Virus record (IMG/VR): IMGVR_UViG_3300025112_000089 | Coordinates: 1-33,192 of that record | DNA: 33,192 bases | Reading direction: 5' to 3' (one strand) | Source: a virus | In this document: piece after piece, positions 1 to 7,157 of the stretch | How positions within the stretch are numbered: the stretch's first letter is position 1 | How the letters are laid out: each line of letters begins with the position of its first letter | Program-made: the position numbers and the translations under genes | Notes under the pieces: generated by a model | Told to the model about the DNA's origin: nothing | The model's database searches: none | Seen by the model: the letters and a program-made list of their open reading frames with translations, nothing else

Positions 1-2
1 AT

Positions 3-299
3 CTAAAGAGACAGAAGGTCAAGGAGGGCGCACCAATAATCATAAAGCCTAATGGGAAGAGGGGAGCACTGGAAGTTGATGGAGAGGTGCATGAAGTGTA
101 TACAATACCTATGGGGTGTACTCTTTATAAAGCAGAGGTGTTTTTCAAGACTGAGTTTCCTTGGTTTGAAACCACAGCAAATTTAACTCAGGACAGTTTC
201 TTTTCTCAGAAGTTAAGGGATGCAGGGTTTAAATTGTATTGCGATACAAGTATCAGGTGTAAGCATATTGATAGAGTAACAAGTAAGGTTTATGAATGA
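3..299 (+). CDS. Glycosyltransferase-like protein, C-terminal fragment
   Basis: The reading frame is open from base 3 with no stop before 300, so the gene starts left of the window. An internal GTG at 87 is the first candidate start but has no reason to be the true one. The visible 98 residues contain TQDSFFSQKLRDAGFKLYC followed by a basic stretch with KHID. This resembles the end of GT-A family 2 glycosyltransferases, where an (E/T)D-x-x-F-x-x-K-x-x-x-A-G-x-K-x-Y block is followed by a conserved histidine. The family transfers a sugar from a nucleotide-sugar donor. The acceptor here is unknown; phage DNA, a structural protein or the host surface are all possible. Its 3' end overlaps by 10 bp, tail to tail, the gene on the other strand. 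It may be the last gene of a rightward operon. The family call rests on short motifs, and the N-terminal donor site is not visible. Confidence 0.6.
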   Translation, partial: LKRQKVKEGAPIIIKPNGKRGALEVDGEVHEVYTIPMGCTLYKAEVFFKTEFPWFETTANLTQDSFFSQKLRDAGFKLYCDTSIRCKHIDRVTSKVYE

Positions 300-895
300 A
301 TTACTGACACACCTTTTTTCAACCTGACTTCAAAGGTCTTGTCAGCACAGAGGGCTAACTCATCTAGGTGGGTTACGATTATGAATTGCAGACTTAGCCT
401 ATCACGAAGTTCCTGTAATAAGTCACAGGCTCTTGGGAGTAGGTCTTTGGAGAGAAACTTGAATGGCTCGTCAAGTATTAAAGTATTTCTGCTTTTCGGG
501 TTTTGTAAAGTCCAAAGAGCAATACGCAAGGCGAAGGAGGCTACATCAACTACACCTCCTCCGCTTGCAGACAGAGGGCTAATCCTTTCACCATCCCTTT
601 TGAATACCAATTCACATTCTGTCTTATTTCGTCTGACAACGAATTCTACCGTGAACTGATAAGGGTCTTCAAAGATGGTATCAAGGGCGAGGGAGACTAT
701 ATCAGAGATATGGTATTCTAACTGTTGCTGAGTTTCTTGAGCCACTTTCTGAATAATGGCTTGGGCTTTTTCAGAAAATACAATCTCTTTCTCTACGGTG
801 TTTATCGTTGATTGGAGTTCATCAATTCTATTCTCCACCTCTTCCCTCTGTCCCTTACTTCTTTCTATTTGTGTTCTGATTTCCTTTAGATTCAT
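290..895 (-). CDS. Rad50/SbcC-type ATPase, C-terminal half (split gene)
   Basis: 201 residues. The first ~60 are a predicted coiled coil. Then come an ABC signature-like SASGGG followed by VVDVASFALRIAL, a Walker B LILDEPFKFLS with the DE pair, and an H-loop FIIVTHLDEL. This is the C-terminal lobe of a Rad50/SbcC ATPase. There is no Walker A and no CxxC hook. Those lie in the separate gene at 3908-4831, whose product ends exactly at a CPLC hook. The two would have to assemble into one ATP-binding head, working with the Mre11-like nuclease (2680-3624) on DNA ends or hairpins. The start is the ATG at 895; the ribosome binding site is poor (AAGAAAG). An extended -10 promoter lies about 26 nt upstream. 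Splitting at the hook is odd, but all head motifs are present between the two genes. Confidence 0.85.
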   Translation of the reverse strand: MNLKEIRTQIERSKGQREEVENRIDELQSTINTVEKEIVFSEKAQAIIQKVAQETQQQLEYHISDIVSLALDTIFEDPYQFTVEFVVRRNKTECELVFKRDGERISPLSASGGGVVDVASFALRIALWTLQNPKSRNTLILDEPFKFLSKDLLPRACDLLQELRDRLSLQFIIVTHLDELALCADKTFEVRLKKGVSVIHS

Positions 896-920
896 TACTA
901 TAGCTTTCTTAATATAAATT

Positions 921-929
921 ATTATAGCA
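921..929 (-). promoter_or_regulatory. Putative extended -10 promoter for the Rad50 C-half gene
   Basis: On the - strand this reads TGCTATAAT, a perfect extended -10 element, 26 nt upstream of the ATG at 895. No good -35 hexamer is visible at 16-18 bp spacing, which extended -10 promoters can tolerate. A strong hairpin (950-999) lies just upstream. Confidence 0.4.
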
Positions 930-949
930 CAAAATAAGCTGAGAGATGA

Positions 950-999
950 CTGATATTTATCAGAAAAGAGATAAACTTTTCTGTGGCTATAAATATCAG
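950..999. other. Nested perfect inverted repeat / hairpin
   Basis: The outer arms CTGATATTTAT (950-960) and ATAAATATCAG (989-999) pair over 11 bp. Immediately inside, CAGAAAAG (961-968) pairs with CTTTTCTG (976-983) over 8 bp, leaving a 7-nt loop and one 5-nt bulge (984-988). It lies between the stop of the 150-aa gene and the promoter of the Rad50 C-half gene. Neither strand has a run of T after it, so it is not a textbook intrinsic terminator. An mRNA processing or stabilising hairpin or an operator is possible. The remaining bases between 1000 and 1095 show nothing I can assign. Confidence 0.6.
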
Positions 1000-1095
1000 G
1001 TGGCTAAACCCTCCCAAAAATAACTTCACCACTTTGCCTTCGTTACTATACCGTTATCATCCGGCGCCCTTACGAGGCGTTTTGAACTTATCTAA

Positions 1096-1548
1096 TTATC
1101 CCCCTATTCTATTTATTCTACGAAAGCCAACAGACTCTGCTACAAAAAGATTGCCAGAGGGAGCTTTAATTAAATCACCAATACACATTGAAGTGTGTTT
1201 TAAATTAAGGCTTCTGATGAGGTCTTTTGCTTCACCTTGTGGGCTCCATCTTTCTCCCTGCATTATAATCCATATTTCATTAGCTGCTTCTTCACTCTCT
1301 TTCCACTCATTGAAAATAACTTTAGCTACTTTCGTATGAGTTTCAGTCAAGTCAGCTGGAGGAGTAGGTGGTTCTTCAAACCCAGTAACTCCAAAGTGGC
1401 TTTTCCATTCCTTCATGTACCAAACTTCCCAAGCACCTCCCTGAAATCCATCCTCATCTCCAAAGTCTACTGTCAAGAAAAACATAGAAGAATTCTTTTT
1501 TTCTCTTTTCCTAATATATGCTACTTTAGCTAGCTCTTTAACTTCCAT
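1096..1548 (-). CDS. Hypothetical protein, 150 aa
   Basis: Function not recognised. The C-terminal third contains LKHTSMCIGDLI, then PSGNLFVAESVGFRRI. HTSMxxGD followed by a GF-containing strand recurs in small phage and archaeal-virus proteins of unknown role, so this may be a conserved but uncharacterised domain. The middle is rich in Trp and Glu. The start at 1548 is preceded by GGAAGGAGAATCAAAATG, the start cassette shared by many small genes here. It is co-directional with the 135-aa gene upstream (39-nt gap), and both probably come from the promoter at 2050-2077. The stop-codon spacer between the two genes also occurs near 17463. Confidence 0.8.
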   Translation of the reverse strand: MEVKELAKVAYIRKREKKNSSMFFLTVDFGDEDGFQGGAWEVWYMKEWKSHFGVTGFEEPPTPPADLTETHTKVAKVIFNEWKESEEAANEIWIIMQGERWSPQGEAKDLIRSLNLKHTSMCIGDLIKAPSGNLFVAESVGFRRINRIGG

Positions 1549-1587
1549 TTTGATTCTCCTTCCTAAAAGATTAAAAGTAAAATAAAA

Positions 1588-1995
1588 TTATTCCCCCATT
1601 ATGCTATCAAAAAGCCTCCAAGTATTACTAAGTTTTTCTTTTGACAATTCTTTAGTTTCTATATTCTCTGTGACCAGAGTTCGTTTACAAAGAATCTTGT
1701 CACCATTATTACCTTGAAAAGTATATTTCTCTCGTATAGGGTTTCCCTCTCTATCTCTTACAAAATCTAGTATAGGCTCTACAGTAATCCAGCGCCTCAT
1801 TTTGTCTTTAGTTACTGTTTGTCCCCCGTTCAAAGCTCTTTCTATTTTTTTCTCAATATTCTTTTGTTGTTTTTTTAATTCTTCTTCTGACATGAGATAG
1901 AGATGTATCGTATTTCCAATTCTAACCTGATATTTCTTGCTTTCTTTAAGTGCTTTTGCTAATTCCTTTTTAGCTAATGTTTTAGTGCTTTCCAT
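1588..1995 (-). CDS. Hypothetical protein, 135 aa, Lys-rich
   Basis: First gene after the conserved leader/promoter at 2015-2182. It has no recognised domain. Residues 1-60 are very Lys/Glu-rich and probably helical; the middle has a TVEPILDFVRDREG stretch and the protein ends in a short acidic tail. It has no membrane segment. The start at 1995 has a strong site, AAAAAGGAGAAATCAAAATG. Its position immediately behind a promoter suggests abundant early expression, but the function is unknown. Confidence 0.8.
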   Translation of the reverse strand: MESTKTLAKKELAKALKESKKYQVRIGNTIHLYLMSEEELKKQQKNIEKKIERALNGGQTVTKDKMRRWITVEPILDFVRDREGNPIREKYTFQGNNGDKILCKRTLVTENIETKELSKEKLSNTWRLFDSIMGE

Positions 1996-2014
1996 TTTGA
2001 TTTCTCCTTTTTAA

Positions 2015-2182
2015 AAAGTTAAAAAATAGTAGATGTTAATTATGTATGTATTATAATATAATATATCATTACGTAAACAAGAAAATGTCTCTTTTCTGAA
2101 AATAGTTTATAAAGTGTTACGATATAAGTACTTAGGAATGAAAGTTTTTTATAAAATTTTAGTAGTAAATATAAATAAGTGC
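2015..2182 (-). promoter_or_regulatory. Conserved leader/promoter repeat, copy 1
   Basis: One of five related regions in front of - strand operons. On the - strand, TTTACG (2072-2077), a 16-bp spacer and TATAAT (2050-2055) form a likely sigma-70-type promoter. It would give a leader of about 48 nt before the ATG at 1995. Further upstream (2097-2160) is a ~60-bp block conserved in copies at 17836-17898, 21178-21232 and 29076-29140, which may bind an activator or hold a second promoter. This copy is nearly identical to the one at 28990-29160. The stretch 2183-2235 shows no gene. Confidence 0.65.
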
Positions 2183-2235
2183 AACTGAGAATATTTTAAT
2201 TTTCAAATTGTTTTAAAGTGTTTAGCTTATTAAAC

Positions 2236-2463
2236 TTAAGGCTTGATGTCTTTTCTTTCTACTATTACAGGTAGTTGGTTATTATTCATCACTAGCTGTA
2301 CTAATGCCTCTTCATCAATAGAATCTCTATCATCGGCAGGGTCGGAGAGTCTACCTGCATCTCTCTCTTGGTAATCTATCCCTTTTAACAGACCATCAGC
2401 ATTCCATTTCTTTTTTAGTTTAATACAAGCTGGACATAATTCTCTAGTATAAATATATTTCAT
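2236..2463 (-). CDS. Glutaredoxin/thioredoxin-fold small protein
   Basis: 75 residues starting MKYIYTRELCPACIKLKKKW. A first beta strand leads into CPAC (residues 10-13), the position and spacing of a glutaredoxin dithiol active site. Later NNQLPVIV resembles the cis-proline strand of the fold. A 20-residue acidic insertion (DPADDRD) sits between them. It would be a cytoplasmic thiol-disulfide reductant, for example for a phage ribonucleotide reductase, but no such gene is in the window. Its start overlaps the stop of the coiled-coil gene by 4 nt, so translation is probably coupled. It is the last gene of the Mre11 operon. Confidence 0.7.
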   Translation of the reverse strand: MKYIYTRELCPACIKLKKKWNADGLLKGIDYQERDAGRLSDPADDRDSIDEEALVQLVMNNNQLPVIVERKDIKP

Positions 2464-2687
2464 TTTATCCTCCTAGACAACTGTTCAATTTGCTTATTTA
2501 ATATTTCACTGTCTTTATCAACTTCTTCCTTCATCTTCTTCAGTTTTCTCTTTGCACTTTTCAACTCATCACATCCAAACTCCTCCAAAGTTTTTAGTGC
2601 TTCTTCTCTTTGCCCTTCTAATTTGTTTAGTTTCACTTTCCCTTCCTCAATCTTTTCTTTTAAATTGAGTAATGTTTCGTTATCCAT
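2460..2687 (-). CDS. Small coiled-coil protein, 75 aa
   Basis: Almost the whole protein is Lys/Glu/Leu-rich heptad-like sequence (EEGKVKLNKLEGQREEAL and onward), with a single Cys near residue 39. No catalytic motif is seen. It overlaps the end of the Mre11-like gene by 8 nt and the next gene by 4 nt, so all three are translationally coupled. The ATPase of this system is split at the hook, so a small free coiled coil encoded directly after the nuclease could be a bridging or stabilising partner. That is inference from position and composition only. Confidence 0.7.
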   Translation of the reverse strand: MDNETLLNLKEKIEEGKVKLNKLEGQREEALKTLEEFGCDELKSAKRKLKKMKEEVDKDSEILNKQIEQLSRRIK

Positions 2688-3624
2688 TCATACTCTCCCA
2701 CACTTTTTCTACAATTCTTTTCCTTGTTCTATTTGCTCTGAAGAATTCTTCTATGTTATTCTCAAAAGATAGTCCTAGCTCTTCCGTCTCTTTCAAGCGA
2801 TTAACAAATGACTCTATCCTTTCATCCCTTCTTTCAGTTTCTTCTATGTGTTCTCTACTTATCACGTTTTCTTCTATTGGTAAATAAGCTCTTTCTACTC
2901 TATTGTCCTCTGAATACCAAATATAAACAGAGGGGCGATGGTCAATTTGATTAGCAGTCATGCGCATTATACTGCCAGCATTCACTAACCATCGTCCTTC
3001 ATATTCTATCGCAAAGCTTTGATGATTATCTCCCGTTACTATTAAATCATAGCAAGGATATTTTTTTAAATGCCATTTTGCTGAACTAGCTATCTGGTCA
3101 TGCCATAACTTATCTTTCTGAGACTTAAGCACCATCGTGTGGCAGACAGCAACTAACTTATCTCTTGTTTGTTCTTCATTAGTGATTTGTTTACTGTAAG
3201 GAAAACAATGTATTCCAATATTATCTTGTTTCCCTATAGTAAGATATCCAGTCTGGACAGTAAAATTCTTTAGCGATTTATCTAACACTCCCAGTCCCCC
3301 TTCTTTCCATTCATTTAATTTGTGATGTAGTAGGTCATGTTGTCCTGCAATCGCTATAATTGGGACATCCACCTGCAGTGTTTCTATGGTTTGGTTTAAT
3401 AATCTATCTCCCCAGATAGGCTTATGTCCTATATCTCCTGCAATGATAATAGGACAATCATATTTAAGTGCTAAGCTTATAATAGTTTCTATCTTTCTTT
3501 TTTGTGCTTCTAGGTAGTTATCTGTTCTACAGATTGGTCTATCTCCTCTAATATGCCAGTCTGATGTCAGTATTGCAGCTGGCGCTTTAGCTTTAATCTT
3601 TATATGGTTACCTATGAACATCAT
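2680..3624 (-). CDS. Mre11/SbcD-like DNA repair nuclease
   Basis: 314 residues of calcineurin-like phosphoesterase. Motifs in order: SDWHIR (D22, H24), AGDIGHK (D64), AGQHDL (GNHD variant, H97), a later CHTMV, and TGDNHQS followed by NAGSIMR. These are the Mn-binding motifs of Mre11/SbcD, the nuclease partner of Rad50/SbcC. Both ATPase halves are encoded nearby. The start is unusual: the first seven residues MMFIGNH and the upstream GGAG site come from the dispersed repeat found intact at 15909, 19105 and 26739. The natural start of this family would be close to the following IKIKAKAP, so the repeat seems to have supplied a new start and an N-terminal extension. Confidence 0.9.
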   Translation of the reverse strand: MMFIGNHIKIKAKAPAAILTSDWHIRGDRPICRTDNYLEAQKRKIETIISLALKYDCPIIIAGDIGHKPIWGDRLLNQTIETLQVDVPIIAIAGQHDLLHHKLNEWKEGGLGVLDKSLKNFTVQTGYLTIGKQDNIGIHCFPYSKQITNEEQTRDKLVAVCHTMVLKSQKDKLWHDQIASSAKWHLKKYPCYDLIVTGDNHQSFAIEYEGRWLVNAGSIMRMTANQIDHRPSVYIWYSEDNRVERAYLPIEENVISREHIEETERRDERIESFVNRLKETEELGLSFENNIEEFFRANRTRKRIVEKVWESMNG

Positions 3625-3657
3625 TAAAAAGTGTCTCCAGCGTCATCTGGTGAATTC
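3604..3657 (-). repeat. Half copy of the MMFIGNH repeat element
   Basis: Read on the - strand, this matches the left half of the element at 19105-19182: AGATGACGCTGG, then GAGACAC, a T-run one base shorter, ATGATGTTCATAGGTAACCAT. The match ends inside the element's small ORF, and the frame continues directly into the Mre11-like protein. The right inverted repeat is absent. GAATTC lies at the distal edge; an AATTC also lies near the left edge of the two best full copies. Confidence 0.8.
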
Positions 3658-3665
3658 AAAAAATG

Positions 3666-3911
3666 TTAATAATAGGCAATTCTTACAATATCATCATCTT
3701 CTTCTATATATCTGATGTTCTCTCTATTTATATCAAGAAAGAGTTCTATTGTTTTAATATTTCTGTCAGTAGCGCTTTCATAGCTTTGAATATCAGCTTT
3801 TATTGTAAGAAAGCCTAGCTTAGATATTTCTTTAGTTTTCAATTTCTTTCTCAAAATCTTTTTTGCATATATGTTTTTTATATTAATCTCTTTATTTGTA
3901 AACCACTTCAT
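3666..3911 (-). CDS. Hypothetical protein, 81 aa
   Basis: Function not recognised. I chose the ATG at 3911 rather than an upstream start at 3935. ATGA overlaps the stop of the Rad50 N-half gene, and GGGAGGGGAGA directly precedes it. The protein starts MKWFTNKEINIKNIYAKK, is basic in its first half and acidic in its second (EEDDDIVRIAYY at the end), and has no Cys or membrane segment. It lies between the ATPase N-half and the Mre11-like gene, so it may belong to that complex, but nothing in the sequence proves it. Confidence 0.75.
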   Translation of the reverse strand: MKWFTNKEINIKNIYAKKILRKKLKTKEISKLGFLTIKADIQSYESATDRNIKTIELFLDINRENIRYIEEDDDIVRIAYY

Positions 3912-4831
3912 TCTCCCCTCCCACACAGAGGACAAATGTCAGGCATAAATTTGTTAAACTGTCTTTGCCACAACTTTATTTTATGGGTTAACCTCTCTAT
4001 TGACTCTTCTACTAAGCTTACATTGCTAACCATTTCCCCCAACTTCTCAACTTTGTTTGAATTAGTCTTACTTCTTTCTGAGTGTGTTATGAGTTTGTTT
4101 ACAGCATCTTCATGTTGTGTTAGTTTAGAGATTTTTTCTGTCTCTTCATCTAACCATTCTATATCATTTATAATAGCTTCTAGCTCTAACATTTTTTGTT
4201 CTTTACACTTCAATACATTATCAGCTATTTCTAATTTTACGAGACAACCCTCTACTTTATCTATCCAGCTAAATTCTTTTTCTTTCTCTATTGCTTCATT
4301 GAGGCTTGTGTGAGCATACGAAATATCAGTTTTCTCTTTTCTTAAAGTCTTTCCTATATTAGAAAGAGACGTATCTATAGTATCAAGATAAACTATTTTA
4401 TTTAAGTACCTAGCAACCTCTCCTCCCGACATTGCAAGGAGGAAAGGAGAATCAAATTGTCCCTGCAAATTCAAAGAGGAGAAGTTTACTAGATTTTTTA
4501 TTTCGTCTGGGACATCTTGTCCAAATGACAAAAACTTTTCGTCACCTTCCCCTGCCACAGAGGTAAGATTTTGTAAATTGTAGAAATTAGTCTTACCTTT
4601 TCCTCTTCTAATGGCTTGCTTATCAACCCACAGGTTGACATCAGTCCCTCCACCCCAGCTACTTCTAAATGCCTCCCCTGTGGGTCGATTATTTATAACC
4701 CAATTCAATGCTCTAATAATAGCCGTCTTACCACTGTCTGATTGTCCGATAATGATATTGATACCTTCATCAAATACTAATGCAGAGTTCTTATGGGACT
4801 GAAAATTATTGATACTTAAAGAATTAATCAT
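3908..4831 (-). CDS. Rad50/SbcC-type ATPase, N-terminal half with zinc hook
   Basis: 307 residues from the ATG at 4831; a TTG at 4834 would add one. It begins INSLSINNFQSHKNS, the typical SMC/Rad50 N-terminal strand pair, with Walker A GQSDSGKT at about residues 29-36 and a Q-loop region near NLQGQFDSPF. A long coiled coil follows, and the protein ends in DICPLCGRGE. CPLC is the CxxC zinc hook that in Rad50 sits at the coiled-coil apex, so the gene stops exactly where the chain would normally fold back. The returning helix, signature and Walker B are in the gene at 290-895, three kilobases away. The start overlaps the upstream 58-aa gene by 8 nt. Confidence 0.88.
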   Translation of the reverse strand: MINSLSINNFQSHKNSALVFDEGINIIIGQSDSGKTAIIRALNWVINNRPTGEAFRSSWGGGTDVNLWVDKQAIRRGKGKTNFYNLQNLTSVAGEGDEKFLSFGQDVPDEIKNLVNFSSLNLQGQFDSPFLLAMSGGEVARYLNKIVYLDTIDTSLSNIGKTLRKEKTDISYAHTSLNEAIEKEKEFSWIDKVEGCLVKLEIADNVLKCKEQKMLELEAIINDIEWLDEETEKISKLTQHEDAVNKLITHSERSKTNSNKVEKLGEMVSNVSLVEESIERLTHKIKLWQRQFNKFMPDICPLCGRGE

Positions 4832-5000
4832 CAAAAGTTACATCCTTCCATGCAGAAGTGACCCATTGTCCGCCAAGCTGCTGTTTTCTTTGCCTGTATT
4901 GCAAAACTATAAAGCAAAGAGATTCACCTGTTTGGATTGCTCCTTCAGGCAATTCTCCTAAGTGATTTACATTAATCTTCCGCCATCTAAGCTCTACCAT
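4824..5000 (-). CDS. Small hypothetical protein, 58 aa
   Basis: Starts MVELRWRKINVNHLGELPEG and ends ACVT-free at TSAWKDVTFDD. It has a good site GGGAGA six bases before the ATG at 5000, and its stop overlaps the start of the Rad50 N-half gene. Such tight packing on both sides supports a real gene. It is rich in Gln and Trp, with one Cys. No domain is recognised. It may be a small beta-rich protein. Confidence 0.65.
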   Translation of the reverse strand: MVELRWRKINVNHLGELPEGAIQTGESLCFIVLQYRQRKQQLGGQWVTSAWKDVTFDD

Positions 5001-5118
5001 TGCTAATCTCCCTATCTAATTTCTGCAAAATATCTTCTTCTTCAACAGAGAATTTTATTTTGCCTTTGTTTAGATTGTGTACATGTGTCACTCTTTCATA
5101 ATCTTGAATGTGCTCCAT
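4987..5118 (-). CDS. Small hypothetical protein, 43 aa
   Basis: Begins MEHIQDYERVTHVHNLNKGK; the second half is acidic (SVEEEDILQKLDREI) and likely helical. It fills the gap between the nuclease stop (5127) and the next small gene, which it overlaps by 14 nt. The ribosome binding site is weak (TGAAAAAG), so expression would rely on coupling. Function unknown; confidence is moderate because the ORF is short. Confidence 0.5.
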   Translation of the reverse strand: MEHIQDYERVTHVHNLNKGKIKFSVEEEDILQKLDREISNGRA

Positions 5119-5126
5119 GTACTTTT

Positions 5127-5654
5127 TCAGCAATTTTCTATAGCTAAAATACATTTTCTTTCTACTATATTAAGAAAATCTTCTAGTTTCATAACATAGA
5201 AATTCTTGTAGCGTAAGAATATAGATTTATACTTTACTAAATTAGCTATTTGAAATGTAAAATTATTGTTCAAGAAATATATATAATCTTCTTTTTTTCT
5301 ATACAATTTGAAAATAATTACAACTGGCTTTTTTAATTTTAAGTTATCTCTTTTCTTCGTTTCTTCTTTATGCCACCGTTTTATTACCCAGTCTTCTTGC
5401 ATAATGCCATTAAAAGATGCCTCTTTTCTGTCTTTAGTGTCTATCCATATTTTTAAACAATCAGGACTAGGAAGAAATGTAATGTCTCCTACAAAAGAAG
5501 TCTCTCCCCTTCTTGTTACTGTACTTTTTGCTCCCGAGCCAGCTGTTCTCCAGAAATAATCTGTCTCTTCATTCTTATCGTACCATCTAGAAAGAATCCG
5601 AGATATCTTAATCTCATAACTATTTCCCTTTCTTTTGCTTTTGCCTAGTTTCAA
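5127..5654 (-). CDS. PD-(D/E)XK nuclease, Holliday-junction-resolvase-like
   Basis: 175 residues. The order of conserved parts fits a family of phage nucleases related to Holliday junction resolvases: GNSYEIKISRILSRWYD with the helix-1 Glu, FWRTAGSGAKS, then FVGDITFLP with the active-site Asp, and IWIDTKDRK as the D-x-K motif where E-x-K is more usual. It would cleave branched recombination or replication intermediates before packaging. It lies directly after the RecA-like gene, overlapping it by 4 nt, which fits a recombination operon. The C-terminal 60 residues are basic and aromatic-rich and are not typical of the core fold. Substrate specificity cannot be told from sequence. Confidence 0.75.
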   Translation of the reverse strand: MKLGKSKRKGNSYEIKISRILSRWYDKNEETDYFWRTAGSGAKSTVTRRGETSFVGDITFLPSPDCLKIWIDTKDRKEASFNGIMQEDWVIKRWHKEETKKRDNLKLKKPVVIIFKLYRKKEDYIYFLNNNFTFQIANLVKYKSIFLRYKNFYVMKLEDFLNIVERKCILAIENC

Positions 5655-6691
5655 AATCTCTCCTTTCTTTTTGGCTTTATAGCATCTTCAATTGCTTGCC
5701 AATCTTGTTCTAACTTATTAATTACATCTTCAAGAGTAGCTTGGCTTTTTTCGTATTCTCCAATTCTACTTTCATCTTCATTTAAAAACTTGACTATGCT
5801 ACCTACATTATCAATACCATAGTCAAACAAGATATCAAATTCAGCATCTCTAAAAGGCTTAGCAGTTTTGTTTCTTTTAAATCTCGCTTTCACTCTTACT
5901 CCATATACTCGTTCTTGTCGTTTAACAGTTTTTTTCAATTTCTCTCTTACTGCTAACCAGCAAACCTGATGCGTATAAAAGTCTAACGCTTTTCCCCCAA
6001 CTCGCTTATGCTTTTCTCCAAAAATGCCGGCATTAATATTATCTCTTACTTGAGAGATGCAAATTAATGTAGCATCTTTCTCTTGCATTGTATCACATAA
6101 GTGACTAAAAAAGCCAGCAGAGAAGTACTTAGCTTTTTCCATTCCATACGTCCCCTCAATATCCTTGTCTGTTTTCACAGATTTCTCTACTCTTTTCCTT
6201 CCTGCTGAGCTATCAAGAGCATCAAGAGAGTCTATTACATATAATAAAAACTGACCATCTTTTAGAGAATTGACTCGTCTCTGGTAATCTCTACCAAATT
6301 CTTCACAAGTGGAAGATTGAATCCATACCACCCCATTAACAAATTCTTCTCCATACATTTCTTCGAGGGGAAAATCCATAACTCCCTCTTTATTATTATA
6401 AACAATTGAAACTTTTTCAGGCCTTGAAAATAATTTGGACCCCCTCTCTTTGATGTGATAGAAAGACTGGGCGCACGCCTCTAAGGCGCAGAGGGTTTTG
6501 CCACTACTGCCATCTCCAACTAAATTAATAATCCTTCCACGCGCCCAGCCTCCTGCTTTTCCTTTCCCACTTGCCGCAAGATTTAATAAAGTAGAACCTG
6601 TGTCTAAGAATTCTACTCTTGTATTACAATCCCGAATTACTTGCTTCTTTACATTATCTTTTATTTGTTCTACTAACTTTTTTTTCATCAC
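5651..6691 (-). CDS. RecA/UvsX-like recombinase
   Basis: 346 residues. Walker A GDGSSGKT (59-66), Walker B LLYVIDSLD (about 149-157), then a polar strand TLICISQVRDNI followed by a Gly-rich loop (GEKHKRVGGKALDFYTHQ). This is the RecA L2 arrangement, so it should catalyse ATP-dependent strand pairing and exchange on ssDNA filaments. It lacks the long C-terminal RecA domain and is closer in size to T4 UvsX. The first M is a GTG at 6691 and an ATG follows at 6688 with AGAGGATTAG before it; either may be used. It overlaps the UvsY-like gene upstream by about 38 nt. The ssDNA-binding protein and nuclease genes beside it complete the pathway. Confidence 0.9.
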   Translation of the reverse strand: MMKKKLVEQIKDNVKKQVIRDCNTRVEFLDTGSTLLNLAASGKGKAGGWARGRIINLVGDGSSGKTLCALEACAQSFYHIKERGSKLFSRPEKVSIVYNNKEGVMDFPLEEMYGEEFVNGVVWIQSSTCEEFGRDYQRRVNSLKDGQFLLYVIDSLDALDSSAGRKRVEKSVKTDKDIEGTYGMEKAKYFSAGFFSHLCDTMQEKDATLICISQVRDNINAGIFGEKHKRVGGKALDFYTHQVCWLAVREKLKKTVKRQERVYGVRVKARFKRNKTAKPFRDAEFDILFDYGIDNVGSIVKFLNEDESRIGEYEKSQATLEDVINKLEQDWQAIEDAIKPKRKERF

Positions 6692-7157
6692 TAATCCTCT
6701 TTCGTAACTCTTTAGTAGCTAATCTACTTTCTTCTTCAGTATGTTCTTTTGGAGTAGCATTATATCCAGAAATAAATAGCTGTACTTTACATTCTAAAGC
6801 TTTCTTTCTATGTTCAAAAGCTTTAATTGCACCCTCTAATATTTTTACTTCATGATTTAAAGATAAAAGTTCTTCTATTAAGCTTTGATACTTAGGCTCT
6901 ATAGCTATTGAACTTGTAACTGCACTTTCTGTAATTTTAGATAGTCCATGCCTTTCTGGATTATCTCTTATCTTTAAATCTAGCTCTGCTCTGTAAACAT
7001 CAATCTCAATTTTTTTCTTGTCTCTCTTTAGAATAGTATCGGCTAGCACTCGTGAGTAAGACATAAATAAGATAGGCTGATTGTTCCAATCTGTGCCCAA
7101 GCTATACTCATTAATTTCTATATCTTTTTCAAATTTTAGTTCTTTATTCACTATCAA
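6654..7157 (-). CDS. UvsY-like recombination mediator
   Basis: 167 residues, mostly helical. The pattern is: an early aromatic segment (NQPILFMSYSRVLADT), a charged helix with ELDLKIRDNPERHGLSKITESAV, then a helix pair ending AFEHRKKALECKVQLFISGY. Phage proteins with DPE-x-x-G-L-x-K-[IV]-TE-x-A and AF-x-H-R-K-x-AL are commonly found beside RecA/UvsX and gp32-like proteins and are compared to UvsY, which loads the recombinase on SSB-covered DNA. Position fits exactly: it lies between the SSB gene (14-nt overlap) and the RecA-like gene. The tail is strongly basic. The family match is from memory of the pattern, not a search. Confidence 0.7.
   Translation of the reverse strand: MIVNKELKFEKDIEINEYSLGTDWNNQPILFMSYSRVLADTILKRDKKKIEIDVYRAELDLKIRDNPERHGLSKITESAVTSSIAIEPKYQSLIEELLSLNHEVKILEGAIKAFEHRKKALECKVQLFISGYNATPKEHTEEESRLATKELRKRISDEKKVSRTNKR

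Noticed and set aside
1020-1080. CGCC...GGCG stem followed by TTTT on the + strand, as a terminator for the glycosyltransferase gene
   Set aside because: The stem is only 4 bp and lies ~770 bp beyond that gene's stop, inside leftward transcription.
983-1339. + strand open frame of 118 codons
   Set aside because: It mostly mirrors the 150-aa gene on the - strand, has no ribosome binding site, and its low-complexity Leu/Ser-rich composition is typical of an antisense shadow.
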